This document shows positions 51,691 through 61,579 of a stretch of DNA of 64,000 nt, piece by piece; the first letter of the stretch is position 1, and every line of letters starts with the position of its first letter. The notes under the pieces were generated by a model. The model worked only from the letters and a program-made list of their open reading frames with translations, was not told the origin of the DNA and ran no database searches. Location of the stretch: contig NZ_WBVO01000004.1 in the NCBI RefSeq assembly GCF_008933115.1, positions 124,001 through 188,000 on the forward strand, given 5' to 3'. Both the position numbers and the translations under genes were made by a program. The DNA comes from Phaeocystidibacter luteus (GTDB taxonomy: Bacteria > Bacteroidota > Bacteroidia > Flavobacteriales > Schleiferiaceae).

Positions 51691-52044
51691 ATGCACGCTC
51701 CGCGTAAAACCGACATCCAATTGTTCTCGCTTTTTGCGGGCGTCTTCTTAGTTCACCAACTTACCCAATGGTACGGTTTGCATTCCCGGATACTAGACAA
51801 CTACCTAGACCCATTTCTGGCTGTGCCGGTTATGCTCGGTGCCGCAATTCTTATCATCCGCTTGATCCAGCCCAAAGCCAAACTGCATTGGATTACGGTA
51901 GCCGTTTACACCGCTGGATTAATCGTCTTTTTTGAATCTGGATGGATAGAAGACACACGACTGCACTATGACCCAATTGACGCAATTCTGTACGTCGTTG
52001 GCGCCCTGGTTTTCTACTTCACTATCAATCGGGTAGATCGTTAG
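51691..52044 (+). CDS. Four-helix membrane protein of unknown function
   Basis: 117 residues and mostly hydrophobic. Helices are at about 12-25, 38-56, 63-82 and 93-110. Charged loops such as IQPKAKLHW separate them. It directly follows the zinc-ribbon gene, so the two form an operon. Its stop overlaps the stop of the convergent gene by four bases. It is not recognised. Confidence 0.68.
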   Translation: MHAPRKTDIQLFSLFAGVFLVHQLTQWYGLHSRILDNYLDPFLAVPVMLGAAILIIRLIQPKAKLHWITVAVYTAGLIVFFESGWIEDTRLHYDPIDAILYVVGALVFYFTINRVDR

Positions 52045-52601
52045 TCTTTGACGAAGTTGCTGTTGAATTTTGAAACCATCTCGGAATAAGAGCGTACGTA
52101 AAGACTCAAGAAGCCATATTGCGAGATGAACGCTGGGAAGGGTGATGGGGGATGAATCCACTCTTCACCGTTCCAATCCCAAATGTTGAGGCCTTCTAGC
52201 CCAAGGTTCTTTGATCTTGAGATATCCGCCACCAAGTAAGGCATATAGGGCACATCAACGATTTCGCCCTCGGCGTTCATAATGATGCCATCCCAGTCAC
52301 CACTCATGAGCTTGCCTGAGTTGTTCGCATTTATAAAGTATACCCTTCCGGCCGTGTACTCGTTGGCAAAAGCCTGACGAATAGCTAGGTTGTTTCGCTC
52401 AATTTCCGCAATGTAGGCATCAACCATTTCTGGTGTCTTTTCCTCACGCAAGAGTTCTATTCTGTCTTCTTGATAGTACAATCGAACAATCAGCGTCCCA
52501 TCTCTGAGTTTCTCAACACATTCCCTTGCACCTTCTGGGTCGATTTGCGCTGACCCAAGTAGTGATGTAGCAGCTAGAAGTAGGGTGAAGAAGTATTTCA
52601 T
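52041..52601 (-). CDS. Secreted protein of unknown function
   Basis: 186 residues from the ATG starting a signal peptide (MKYFFTLLLAATSLLGSAQ). The mature protein (PEGARECVEKLRDGTLIVRL...) has a Lys/Glu-rich helix early and a conserved-looking VPYMPYLVADISRSKNL later. It is not recognised. It lies downstream of the beta-barrel-like lipoprotein gene and the lipase gene on the same strand, with a 54-bp gap to the former. Confidence 0.68.
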   Translation of the reverse strand: MKYFFTLLLAATSLLGSAQIDPEGARECVEKLRDGTLIVRLYYQEDRIELLREEKTPEMVDAYIAEIERNNLAIRQAFANEYTAGRVYFINANNSGKLMSGDWDGIIMNAEGEIVDVPYMPYLVADISRSKNLGLEGLNIWDWNGEEWIHPPSPFPAFISQYGFLSLYVRSYSEMVSKFNSNFVKD

Positions 52602-52655
52602 GAGGTGTCGTATTTCTATCAAACTGACGTTCAAAGGGAATAATAGGATGGGGGC

Positions 52656-53333
52656 TTAATGAAATATGTAACGGAAACTGGCTGTGAGTCCACCTCCCCA
52701 TTCCGAATTGGAATCATCTAAGTCGAACCCAAGGTTCTGGTTTATTTCCAAACGGCATTCCCATGCATCCGCGAATCTGTATTGTACACCAACGGCAAGC
52801 GTGCTCATTCCGTAAGAAACGTCAAAATCTGAGGCTAGAACGCCAGCTCCGAGTTGAAGTCCGAGGTAAGGCTGAACCGCACCGGGTGAGTTTAACCGGC
52901 CGAAATAGCTGATTCCCAAAGCGTGGGCACCATTCGAGTACGCTTCACGATCTGGTTGATCCTCGAAATAGGAATAGGCATATTGGTATTGTCCACCGAT
53001 AAAATGCTCTATTGAACCCGTCAAATTGAGCTTCCTTTGATAGCGAGCGGTAGTGGACAAGGCAAAATTGTCGAAGTAGTTGAGCTGGTAATTTGCGTAA
53101 ACAAAATCCTGATTAGTCAGCGCATAGCCTACTCCTAATCCCAAAGCGGGAAGGAAAGATATCCGGTTTTCACTACCTCCTTGTACTTCCGGAAGCGCAC
53201 TTGCTGTAGCGTCTATGAACAAGTCGCCCTCTTCAGCGGCAATGGGTGGCGGAGCAAAGGTGTTGTCCACCATCAATCCGCAAGATGATAGAACGCCGGC
53301 CGATAGCGCCAGCATGGCAATTCTCAGTTTCAT
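52656..53333 (-). CDS. Putative outer-membrane beta-barrel lipoprotein
   Basis: 225 residues. The N-terminus MKLRIAMLALSAGVLSSCGL contains a lipobox (LSSC). The body alternates as in an eight-strand barrel (e.g. LGLGVGYALTNQDFVYANYQ; TLAVGVQYRFADAWECRLEI) and ends ASFRYIFH with an aromatic-rich last strand. Its ATG overlaps the stop of the lipase gene by 4 bases. It is an operon partner of a secreted lipase, so it may anchor or insert with it. The role is not known. Confidence 0.75.
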   Translation of the reverse strand: MKLRIAMLALSAGVLSSCGLMVDNTFAPPPIAAEEGDLFIDATASALPEVQGGSENRISFLPALGLGVGYALTNQDFVYANYQLNYFDNFALSTTARYQRKLNLTGSIEHFIGGQYQYAYSYFEDQPDREAYSNGAHALGISYFGRLNSPGAVQPYLGLQLGAGVLASDFDVSYGMSTLAVGVQYRFADAWECRLEINQNLGFDLDDSNSEWGGGLTASFRYIFH

Positions 53334-54787
53334 TCCTCTGTCGATTTATTTTGATTTTCGAATATCATCAATATTCTGTTTCTATTCATCATCAACAGCT
53401 GGTTACCTCTAAACTCCATTCTGTTGCAGTTCGAAAGCATTCGTGTAAATCGGGTTCCACTTTCTCCTTCGGGCATTTCCCAGTCTCGATAAATCGTCAG
53501 TCGTTCATCAACAATAATGTAAGAGATGCTGAAGTGAAAGCCATTTTCGAGAGCACTCCATCCATGAACTCTTCCATTTCTAGTAAAGAGTATCCATGGT
53601 ATTTCGTTTCCGTACTTTACTTCAACCATTTCATCTTCTTGCAACCACGATTTCAATTTCCATTGAATGCCGAGAAACTCATGTCCTTCATAAAAGGGAG
53701 TTCCCAGCTTCTCTGTGAGGTACAAATAGGGTTCATGAAGGTGATGAGCGAATACTTGTCCCGAGTCTGGTACGAATAGCCTGTGGTACTCTTCATCGGG
53801 ACGCAGTACGATCTGAATGCCCGTTCGAACGTAGTTGTTAGAATGATAGAAATCAGGCATTTCTAACCCTTCGATCTTCTTCTCAACCTCCTCTTGAATT
53901 CTTTCTCCTAAATAGCGCTCGTAGTTCTCTTGAGCATCACGGGTAGGGTTTTCTAGTTTTCGCTTCACCCACCAGAGTCCGATTCTATCCAGCAAGTCCT
54001 GCTGAGCTATCACATCATCCATCATCACAAATGGATTGGTCTCATTGAAGTCCTCAAGTGTTTGAACGGATATAGGCACTTCCGGAACCCAATCCGCTGC
54101 GTTGACCACATTAAACGCCCACCCGTTTTGTGTTCTTGATTCGTAGTCGTAGGCGAAATACAGGTTGCCCGGTTTGGGCGCCGCGCTGCAATAGGTCTTG
54201 AATCTCCATCCGGCAGGTAGCATCATGGATCGCGACATATAGTTGAGTTGCGCGTTCATCAAATAGGCTATGGCGCCACCTTGACTGTGCCCCATGATGT
54301 AAAAATCTTCGATCTCCTCTTCTTGCCATAAGGCGTAAATCTTAGGTAGGATATCTTGAAGCAACATCCCGCAACCTAAGGTCCAACCCGCATGTACCGC
54401 GGCATCTGGGTGATCCGCAAGATGGTATTTAAACTCCTGCTGCTCACCATCCTTCAGCCATTTAATTTCGCCTTGCGCAGGAATCATCGCCGCGTAAAAG
54501 TTGAGCATCCAGCTCTCGGGCTTTGGGGTTGTTCCACGTATGCTGATGACCGCCGTTTTCTGAACTCGATTCACCCAGAGTTCCCACTTATTGTCGAGGC
54601 CAATGGATGGCGACGAATAGGCGAGTACGTGGTTTTGAGGAGTTTCGAATTTTGCTTTGTATGCGCTGTCACCTCCTGTTTGGGTCGAAATCAACAGCAT
54701 CTCTTTATACTCGTCAGCCCTGAAGCCGGGGCCGTATTGTGCCGACATCCCCAAAGGGAAGAGGAGTAGTAGCAGAAAGTATTTCAT
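53330..54787 (-). CDS. Secreted class 3 lipase
   Basis: 485 residues from the ATG before a signal peptide (MKYFLLLLLFPLGMSAQ). The upstream extension of 44 residues has no support. The alpha/beta-hydrolase core has the nucleophile elbow FYIMGHSQGG (catalytic Ser in GHSQG). Candidates for Asp (NAADWVPEVP) and a later His follow. The C-terminal about 150 residues are a separate beta-rich region of unknown role. It hydrolyses acyl esters outside the cytoplasm. It is divergent from the small secreted protein at 54876. Confidence 0.88.
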   Translation of the reverse strand: MKYFLLLLLFPLGMSAQYGPGFRADEYKEMLLISTQTGGDSAYKAKFETPQNHVLAYSSPSIGLDNKWELWVNRVQKTAVISIRGTTPKPESWMLNFYAAMIPAQGEIKWLKDGEQQEFKYHLADHPDAAVHAGWTLGCGMLLQDILPKIYALWQEEEIEDFYIMGHSQGGAIAYLMNAQLNYMSRSMMLPAGWRFKTYCSAAPKPGNLYFAYDYESRTQNGWAFNVVNAADWVPEVPISVQTLEDFNETNPFVMMDDVIAQQDLLDRIGLWWVKRKLENPTRDAQENYERYLGERIQEEVEKKIEGLEMPDFYHSNNYVRTGIQIVLRPDEEYHRLFVPDSGQVFAHHLHEPYLYLTEKLGTPFYEGHEFLGIQWKLKSWLQEDEMVEVKYGNEIPWILFTRNGRVHGWSALENGFHFSISYIIVDERLTIYRDWEMPEGESGTRFTRMLSNCNRMEFRGNQLLMMNRNRILMIFENQNKSTEE

Positions 54788-54875
54788 GGTCGGTGTTTTG
54801 ATTAAAGATAATGACCACAAATCAATAGAGCGGTATTTTCTATCTTTCGGGCACTTAATACTCGAATATTCTCTC

Positions 54876-55331
54876 ATGAAGAACTTCGCATACACATTGA
54901 TTCTCGGTGTTCTCTTCACCTTGGTAGCCTCAGAAGCTAAAGCTCAGCAGCTCTTGTCGCTTCATTCTGGGTATGATTTTCAATTCGACGCCGTGTACGT
55001 AGGTGTGGGTGGAGAATTCAATGAGAAGATGTTGGTTTCGGCAGACCTTGGAGTTTCTTCCGAAAAGCTATTCGTGAAAGCCAATTTCGCAACCCGCTTC
55101 CTCAATTTTAAAGAGGCTGAGGTGACTTCTTTCCTAGGTTTGGGGGGTGGACGTTCTTTCCCGCAACTCGATGGATTTTACAATGACTGGATGGCAGAGT
55201 TGTTCCTCACAGTTCGTTATTATCCGTTTTATGTTGGATACAGCTTCGGATTCTATCTCCCTGAAGATCCCAATCTAGAAGGTTACGGCAACTACCATTC
55301 ATTTAGAATTGGTGTGCTTATCGGCAATTAA
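54876..55331 (+). CDS. Small secreted beta-barrel-like protein
   Basis: 151 residues with signal peptide MKNFAYTLILGVLFTLVASE ending KAQ. The mature part of about 125 residues alternates as a small outer-membrane barrel (YVGVGGEFNEKMLVSADLGV, FLTVRYYPFYVGYSFGFYLP) and ends FRIGVLIGN. A TATCTTTC box lies 28 bp upstream. It is not recognised. Confidence 0.7.
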   Translation: MKNFAYTLILGVLFTLVASEAKAQQLLSLHSGYDFQFDAVYVGVGGEFNEKMLVSADLGVSSEKLFVKANFATRFLNFKEAEVTSFLGLGGGRSFPQLDGFYNDWMAELFLTVRYYPFYVGYSFGFYLPEDPNLEGYGNYHSFRIGVLIGN

Positions 55332-56101
55332 GCTTCCATCTCCCTCCAGTAAAATGGAAGGGTCTCTTTTCTTTCTCGGTACTCAGATTGGAGGAGTTCT
55401 AGCAACACCTCGCTATCGAGCATGGCCATATACAACGCGCCTCTTGCACGCATGAGTTTGTCCTCATCGTCTGTGCCCAATTCCAACTGATAGAGCTTTC
55501 TCAATCCGTCTTTGAATTCCTCAATCACGTCAAACTCACTAGGCATCGTGTGTTCAAAAACCGCGGAGAATGCAAAGGCTTCCAGCAAGAGGTTTCGTTC
55601 CATTTCGGTGACGGGAATTTCTGACCACCCTGCGCATACCTTCCCTCTGTAGTATCCTTCTGGAGTCAATCCTACAATGCTGAAGAATTTTACGGCGAGA
55701 TTCATTACTTCTCTCGTTGAGACCGTATCTCTTTGGACCGTTCCATTCAAAATCGCATTCCACTCGCGCAACGCATCGTAGCGAAAGGTGTCTTGCTTGA
55801 ATTTCGCGAAGAATTTATTCTGACGGTCAACACTGTCCATTTCCTCGAGTAGCTCGTCGTATCCCTGGCTCAAGTTTGGAATGATGTAATTGAGGGCGTG
55901 AACGTTCGAGTTTATTACATCGCATTCATATTCGACCTCCATGTCAAGCCGCGCTACACCATAACTGTAGTTTCGCTCTTCTACAGTGAACTTTTGAACC
56001 ATGACATCCTCCTCAAGCTGCTTCAGTAGGTCGCAGTCTTGACCGTATGATGAGAAAGAGCCGATGACAAGCGTGAGCAACGCGAGAACTTTAAATTTCA
56101 T
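55328..56101 (-). CDS. Secreted helical protein of unknown function
   Basis: 257 residues. Signal peptide MKFKVLALLTLVIGSFSSYG. The rest is mostly helical and acidic, with one Cys-containing segment near the start (CDLLKQLEEDVM) and another (GKVCAGWSEIP) in the middle, possibly a disulfide. It shares four bases tail-to-tail with the gene at 54876. It is not recognised. Confidence 0.68.
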   Translation of the reverse strand: MKFKVLALLTLVIGSFSSYGQDCDLLKQLEEDVMVQKFTVEERNYSYGVARLDMEVEYECDVINSNVHALNYIIPNLSQGYDELLEEMDSVDRQNKFFAKFKQDTFRYDALREWNAILNGTVQRDTVSTREVMNLAVKFFSIVGLTPEGYYRGKVCAGWSEIPVTEMERNLLLEAFAFSAVFEHTMPSEFDVIEEFKDGLRKLYQLELGTDDEDKLMRARGALYMAMLDSEVLLELLQSEYRERKETLPFYWREMEA

Positions 56102-56231
56102 GGTAGCTGGTTTTTGAGTGAAACGCGTTTCAGAACTTAATAGTTGGGAAATCTGAGGCTGCCTACGTAAAACTACGTAGTTGGTTGAAAATCAATTCTA
56201 TAATTTTGAGTTGAGACCAATTTACCAAACC

Positions 56232-58229
56232 ATGTATTTTTTCGATTCCCATTTTCACGTTCAAAACCTCACGCATCCCAATATTGAAAACTTCATAGAC
56301 CGACTCCGGAATGAAAGTCGGATAGCTAGGCTGCTCACGGAAGAGATTTCAGAATCCTTCATCAACAACGCCATTAATATTGCGGCGTTCTCCGCCCCGC
56401 TGGTCCTACCCCTGCTCGGTGTTCTTGGTCCTGTAGCGGGACTAGTTCGACTGATAAATCGGGTATTTGATAGGGACGAAGATGCTAAACCGACCAAGGC
56501 GCACTTGTACATTATCAATCTACTTCTCCTTATGAATCGACCTATCGATGTATATCTGGAGGAAGTGAATGAAGATGTGCTCAAACTCATCCAACTTGAA
56601 GCCCTGAAAATTGGAAATCAGTCATTCGATAAAGTAGCAGTGAGTGCGCTTATTATGGACTATACCGACCGTGACTATACACAGTCGGAGGCCATTTCAA
56701 ACTTTCAATATGCGAGAGTGGGAAAGCCGGTGGTGAGACAAACAGAGGACTTGCTTACGGGCATGAAGCGCTTCAATGAAAGTCAGGGTAATAATGTGAA
56801 ACTCACCGTCATGCCCTTCCTCGGCATGAATCCTGAGAACTACGGTTTTGTGGATGATCAACCAAAAAAAGTTCAACTACCCATTCATTTGAACCTCAAC
56901 TCACTGCCCGATGCATGGGTTACAGGCCCGGCCATGAAGTTGCTTTATACACCCAGCACCAAGTTGTTGGTTTGGACTCAAGATTCAATGTCACAAACCG
57001 AATTTGATGCTTTGACGAACGCACTGCAAACGGACGGAGTTTCAGAAGAAGTTGTGCGTAGAGCAAAGGCCTTACTTACCGACTTGCAGATGAGTGTAGG
57101 AGGGGAGAGGTCTGTGAAACAGGTTTACATTACCCAAAAATTCAACATTCCATCTTCTCTTGAGGGAAAATGCAAAGTCGAGGATGCCGAAGGAGGAGGC
57201 GTTCATTTGAATTGGACGGCCGCGGACATGACCGAGATCGATAGAAAGGCGCTTCAAAATGCTATTCCAAAACCGAACGAACACTCCGACGCCAAAGCGA
57301 GAGCTGAACGCGCGTACAACCTCGGCCGAGTGGAATTCTTGTTCAAGCAGTTGGATGCGCAGCATAATTCGGATACGCCAACACTGAATGAATTGCTCGA
57401 CAAGTACTTTGGCGACGCACCTCCCTCTATACAAACTTTGGAGAGCAATCAAACCGCTTGGACAGGTAAGATGGAAGACGTTGGCAGAGGAGTCTTTTTG
57501 GGCGTGAAGCTCTATCCTCCTTTGGGCTTTGACCCATATCCGGAGGGTACGCCTGACATCAATCCTAGAAAGGCCAGGGTTCTCCATTTGTATTCATTCT
57601 GTTCACAAAGAGGCATTCCGCTTACCGTTCACACCAGTTCTGGAGGTTTTCAGTTGATGTCGAGCGAACGCCACGAACTTTACACCTCTCCAAAACGATG
57701 GCTTCCTGTCATGGAGCGCTTCCCAAATTTGAGAATCAATTTTGCGCATTGCGGCATACAGAATGCAGATATGGATAGTGACCATGATTGGAAGAAGATC
57801 CTGTTTGAGCAGATTATTTGCAAGCCAGTGAAGCCGCATGGAATGAGCGCTTCGGATTGGTCAGACTTACTCGAAAATCCCAATACAGATCCGAGTGAAA
57901 TCTCATGGGCGCACCCTAATGCCTATGCCGACCTCAGCGATTTGTTGAATACCAAGGAAGCTTACAAGCAGTTCTCACGAGGAATGAGGGCGTTAGACCT
58001 AACCGATGTACAGTGGAAGCACTTGAGAAGCCGTCTGCTTTTCGGAAGTGATTTCATGATCAACCTGAGGGAATGTGCGAGTTATGTGGATTATATCAGT
58101 CAGTATACAATCAATAAGTATGATGTATGGGCAGATGTAAGTGGAGATCGCTTGAAATTCAATGATGACGATTTCCGTTTTCAAATGGCGCATACAAATC
58201 CAATGAGGTTTCATTTTGGAGGCATCTGA
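56232..58229 (+). CDS. Large amidohydrolase-superfamily protein
   Basis: 665 residues from the ATG before FFDSHFHVQNLTHP, whose His-x-His pair is the metal motif of strand 1. Later metal or catalytic positions are LTVHTSSGG, INFAHCGI and LLFGSDFMI (strand-8 Asp). The core is a TIM barrel like amidohydrolase-2 enzymes, but the protein is twice their usual size. A long N-terminal insertion carries an unusual hydrophobic stretch (IAAFSAPLVLPLLGVLGPVA). The substrate is unknown. An in-frame ATG 51 bases upstream lacks support. Confidence 0.82.
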   Translation: MYFFDSHFHVQNLTHPNIENFIDRLRNESRIARLLTEEISESFINNAINIAAFSAPLVLPLLGVLGPVAGLVRLINRVFDRDEDAKPTKAHLYIINLLLLMNRPIDVYLEEVNEDVLKLIQLEALKIGNQSFDKVAVSALIMDYTDRDYTQSEAISNFQYARVGKPVVRQTEDLLTGMKRFNESQGNNVKLTVMPFLGMNPENYGFVDDQPKKVQLPIHLNLNSLPDAWVTGPAMKLLYTPSTKLLVWTQDSMSQTEFDALTNALQTDGVSEEVVRRAKALLTDLQMSVGGERSVKQVYITQKFNIPSSLEGKCKVEDAEGGGVHLNWTAADMTEIDRKALQNAIPKPNEHSDAKARAERAYNLGRVEFLFKQLDAQHNSDTPTLNELLDKYFGDAPPSIQTLESNQTAWTGKMEDVGRGVFLGVKLYPPLGFDPYPEGTPDINPRKARVLHLYSFCSQRGIPLTVHTSSGGFQLMSSERHELYTSPKRWLPVMERFPNLRINFAHCGIQNADMDSDHDWKKILFEQIICKPVKPHGMSASDWSDLLENPNTDPSEISWAHPNAYADLSDLLNTKEAYKQFSRGMRALDLTDVQWKHLRSRLLFGSDFMINLRECASYVDYISQYTINKYDVWADVSGDRLKFNDDDFRFQMAHTNPMRFHFGGI

Positions 58230-58296
58230 TGATGTGAGCCGAATGGCATCCAACCGTTCGTTACATTTGTACGTTCTTTAAGTGAAACGGTTGAGG

Positions 58297-58911
58297 ATGA
58301 AATTCAAACACTACGCTCTTTTCGTTGGGCTAATTATGGGGCTGACATCATGCGATGACGACCCAGTAGCGGCTACCGAATATTTTCAAATGTCGGAGAG
58401 AACGACCTATGACATTAGGTTGAGCGGACGTTTTGCGGATACACTGTATTTCAAGAATGACACCTTACAGCAATGGGAGTATGTCACCGGCACTGAAGTT
58501 TTGACCGGCGATTTGTACGTCTTCACCCTTGACGACGAAAACAAGTTTTCTGGATATTTCCGATGGACAAGAGCGCAGCGCTCTTATGATAGAAGAGTTA
58601 TTCGACAGCTTTTTACACAATGGGATACTGCTGACAACACCGTGAATCAGTTGACCCTTCAGATAGATAGTTTTAGGCCAGTAGGAGGGAGGCTTCGTAC
58701 GCACTCGATTACGCTAAAGAACGATACACTTGACCTTCTCATGAATGCGGGAAACCTGCCATTCGAAATTGAAAATCAAACGACCTCAACGCTACAGGGA
58801 TTTGCAGGGTATAGCACTCGCTCAACCGTAATTGAAGGGCATCCTGATAGCACAGACTTCAGCTACTACCGCCGATTCTGGAATCTTCGCGACTTGTTAA
58901 TCCAAGACTAA
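58297..58911 (+). CDS. Lipoprotein of unknown function
   Basis: 204 residues from the ATG beginning MKFKHYALFVGLIMGLTSCD with a lipobox Cys. A GTG 15 bases upstream is also in frame. The mature part is beta-rich with Thr and Asp (e.g. YDIRLSGRFADTLYFKNDTL), typical of small periplasmic or surface lipoproteins. It is not recognised. The 159 bp that follow hold no gene. Confidence 0.7.
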   Translation: MKFKHYALFVGLIMGLTSCDDDPVAATEYFQMSERTTYDIRLSGRFADTLYFKNDTLQQWEYVTGTEVLTGDLYVFTLDDENKFSGYFRWTRAQRSYDRRVIRQLFTQWDTADNTVNQLTLQIDSFRPVGGRLRTHSITLKNDTLDLLMNAGNLPFEIENQTTSTLQGFAGYSTRSTVIEGHPDSTDFSYYRRFWNLRDLLIQD

Positions 58912-59070
58912 CTCTACGAAAGCCAAACCGATAGTACGGCGGCCAAAAAGTAGAGAGAGATCAAGGTGGTTCTTTTACTCAGTGTTACTCTCATACTTCA
59001 GATAGCGGCAAATTAGGGGATTACCGCATGGGATGACGTATATAACACGTATTCTCGAAAAATAGTTCGA

Positions 59071-61083
59071 TTACTTACACTTGTTCAGGATGTCTGGGCT
59101 AAGGTTTACCCCTTTCGCTACCGCTTGAAGGTAGTATTGACAACTCTTTTCATCTTGATTCATATCGGCGTAGAGTGTTCCTAGCATAGCGAAGACATTT
59201 CCATTCGCCGAATTCAGCTCGGCAGACTTCAGTAGGTCTTGTTCTGCTTTCGCATACTGACCTCTTTGCGCGAAGAAACTACCACGGTTGGCATATGCGG
59301 CTGCATCATTCGGATTAGATTCGATCGCCAGGTTGAATAGTCGTTCTGCTTGAACGTAATTCCCTCCTCGTGCAGCATTGATGGCCTGTTGCATGAAATC
59401 GTCGGACGTAGGATTTTGAGCGGATTGTTTCTGATTGGCGACCTGCTGAATTTGACGGGCGAGAGATACCGCCATCTCGTCGTTTGGATAGGCTTGCAAC
59501 ACGGCCAAGGCCTCTGAAAAGTTCTCTTTTCCGCCGAGCGCCCGAGCATAGGCCATGGCGATTTCTACATTATTCGGATACAGTTCGTGTCCCTTTTTCG
59601 CTTGATTGAAGGCTTCTTCAAGTTTGCCTCTCCTCAAATAAAAGAGCGGTGCCTTAGATAACACCACTTCACTTTCTGGTTCTCTTTCCATCGCCTTCCG
59701 TACCCAGGTCATAGCCTCTTCAGGTTGGCTAAGTTGCTCAAGAAGGACTGCGCGGTTAATCGCTCCCTCCCCAGATTCAGGAGCAATCTGCTCCATTCGG
59801 TCGAAGGCCTCAAGAGCTTCTTGATTTTCGCCAGCGGCTACAGCACCTAAGGCATACATGTTCGCGGCATTCGTGTAGTTCGGATAATGCTCCAATACGC
59901 CGCCCCAAAGTGCCATGCTCGATTCCCAATAGGAAATTTGAGATCGAGTAAGCCAACCAAAAACTAAGGCTATCGCTACCGTTGCGTATAATGGGGCTTT
60001 TGCATTTTTCGCTTTGAGAAAAGCTATTCCAGTGTGAATGGCGGGAAGCAGAAGACCAATCATCGCGATGTACGCGTAGCGGTCGGCCATGACATAATTG
60101 CCAAATGGTACTTCTAGAATTTTCAGCATTAACACGATGTTCACTGCAAACCACGCCAATCCGAAGAACCACAGTTTAGACCTTTTGAACGTCCAGTATA
60201 GCAGGCCAAGATAGACTAGCACACCCACAAGCCCGATGTAATAGATTCCGCCGATTTCACTCCCAATTTCCGAAGGGTAGGGGTGATACGGACTAAGTCC
60301 AATGGGGATAAAAGTGTGCACGATGTACATGACAAAGGCGTAACAACCAAGGATGAAGCGTTCCCCAAATTCGTAGGGGTTGTTGCCGAGATCCCAAGCT
60401 TCTGACTGAGCATTTCTTCCAAGCCAAACGAAGACTAAAGCCGCTGCTGCAAACCCGGCTTTTTCCATCCATCTCGACTTGACGAAGAGCTTACCTGTTT
60501 CAAAATAATCAAGTATGAAATAGACCGGCAAAAGCAGAATGCCTTGTCCCTTTGCTAAGCAGGATAGCAAAAAGAATACGGCTGTGTACCCCAATCGTTT
60601 CACATCCGAATCACGGAGATATTTTATGTATTGAATGGCGCTAAGCAGGAAGAATAGAGTGTAGAGAACGTTTTTTCTTTCTGTCATCCATGCATAGCTC
60701 TCTACGGCTACAGGGTGCACCGCCCACAAAAGTGCAACGGCAAATGCGGTGAGTTCATCTTTTAAAAGAAGTCGAACCAACCAAAAAAGCAGGAGTGCGT
60801 TCCCGGTGTGTAGGAGTATGTTGACCAAGTGATGGGCATAGATAGAATCGGACCCAATGGATTCATCAAACCTTAGGCTGAGTAGAGTGAGAGGGTGATA
60901 GTGGCCGTCGAAGTAAGCCGTGAACATTCCCTCTTCGGGGCGTTCGTCGGCAAACTCCAAGTATGGATTCGCGGTGATGTAACGCTCGTCATCATAGTTC
61001 AGCAATTCTCCGTTAACAGCGGGAAAGGTAACCGCCAAGGTGGCGAGAATGAGGGCGAATATCCAGGTAGTACTTGATTTCAA
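59071..61083 (-). CDS. TMTC-like membrane glycosyltransferase with TPR domain
   Basis: 670 residues. The N-terminal about 400 residues have ten or more helices in the GT-C layout, with NYDDERYITANPYL early and HPVAVESYAWMTERKNVLYT, the motif typical of the TMTC/DUF1736 group. The C-terminal about 260 residues are TPR repeats (AAAYANRGSFFAQRGQYAKA, EQDLLKSAELNSANGNVFA). Eukaryotic TMTC proteins O-mannosylate substrates. Bacterial relatives are presumed lipid-sugar transferases acting at the periplasmic face. It reads together with the lipoprotein gene 11 bp upstream. Confidence 0.88.
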   Translation of the reverse strand: MKSSTTWIFALILATLAVTFPAVNGELLNYDDERYITANPYLEFADERPEEGMFTAYFDGHYHPLTLLSLRFDESIGSDSIYAHHLVNILLHTGNALLLFWLVRLLLKDELTAFAVALLWAVHPVAVESYAWMTERKNVLYTLFFLLSAIQYIKYLRDSDVKRLGYTAVFFLLSCLAKGQGILLLPVYFILDYFETGKLFVKSRWMEKAGFAAAALVFVWLGRNAQSEAWDLGNNPYEFGERFILGCYAFVMYIVHTFIPIGLSPYHPYPSEIGSEIGGIYYIGLVGVLVYLGLLYWTFKRSKLWFFGLAWFAVNIVLMLKILEVPFGNYVMADRYAYIAMIGLLLPAIHTGIAFLKAKNAKAPLYATVAIALVFGWLTRSQISYWESSMALWGGVLEHYPNYTNAANMYALGAVAAGENQEALEAFDRMEQIAPESGEGAINRAVLLEQLSQPEEAMTWVRKAMEREPESEVVLSKAPLFYLRRGKLEEAFNQAKKGHELYPNNVEIAMAYARALGGKENFSEALAVLQAYPNDEMAVSLARQIQQVANQKQSAQNPTSDDFMQQAINAARGGNYVQAERLFNLAIESNPNDAAAYANRGSFFAQRGQYAKAEQDLLKSAELNSANGNVFAMLGTLYADMNQDEKSCQYYLQAVAKGVNLSPDILNKCK

Positions 61084-61094
61084 TTTGGTCAGAT

Positions 61095-61544
61095 TTAGTC
61101 CTGTTCTTCGGAGAACGCATCGGAAGTTACGCGATATCCATACACTTCAAACGGGCCTTCTCCTTTGCGCAAAAGTTGAATGAGCACCACGGCAGTATGA
61201 TTCTCATACGTGTTCAGATATTCGTAATCGTAAAGCGAGGGTTCACTTCCGCCTTCCACAACTTTCGTCTGCCAGTCGATCAATTGAGCGTCTTCCAGCT
61301 CGCCAAGTGCCACACGATGGTGTCGAAACTTGCCCTCCAATTGTTCAACCGTAAATTCATCAAACACAAGGTCTGCAAACATAGCCGTTGCAGAATCCCA
61401 TTCGCCATCATTGATGTGAAGCAATAGCTCTTGTGCCACGGGAGCGCCCGCATCCCTATCCTTAATCCTATTCAAATAGGTCTTTGACTCCGTACACGAA
61501 ACGAACGTGAGCAAGGCAATGAGTGAAAGAAGGTATTTGTGCAT
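61095..61544 (-). CDS. Lipoprotein of unknown function
   Basis: 149 residues from the ATG starting MHKYLLSLIALLTFVSCTES (lipobox Cys). The frame extends upstream into the hairpin array; that part is rejected. The mature domain is alpha/beta with LFADLVFDEFTVEQLE-like helices and a final beta stretch (YENHTAVVLIQLLRKG), possibly NTF2-like in size. It precedes the TMTC-like gene by 11 bp. A TATCTTCC box lies in the 35 bp between its start and the array. Confidence 0.72.
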   Translation of the reverse strand: MHKYLLSLIALLTFVSCTESKTYLNRIKDRDAGAPVAQELLLHINDGEWDSATAMFADLVFDEFTVEQLEGKFRHHRVALGELEDAQLIDWQTKVVEGGSEPSLYDYEYLNTYENHTAVVLIQLLRKGEGPFEVYGYRVTSDAFSEEQD

Positions 61545-61579
61545 GTGGTGGGGTGTTTGGGAGGGGAAGATAAAGGAAA

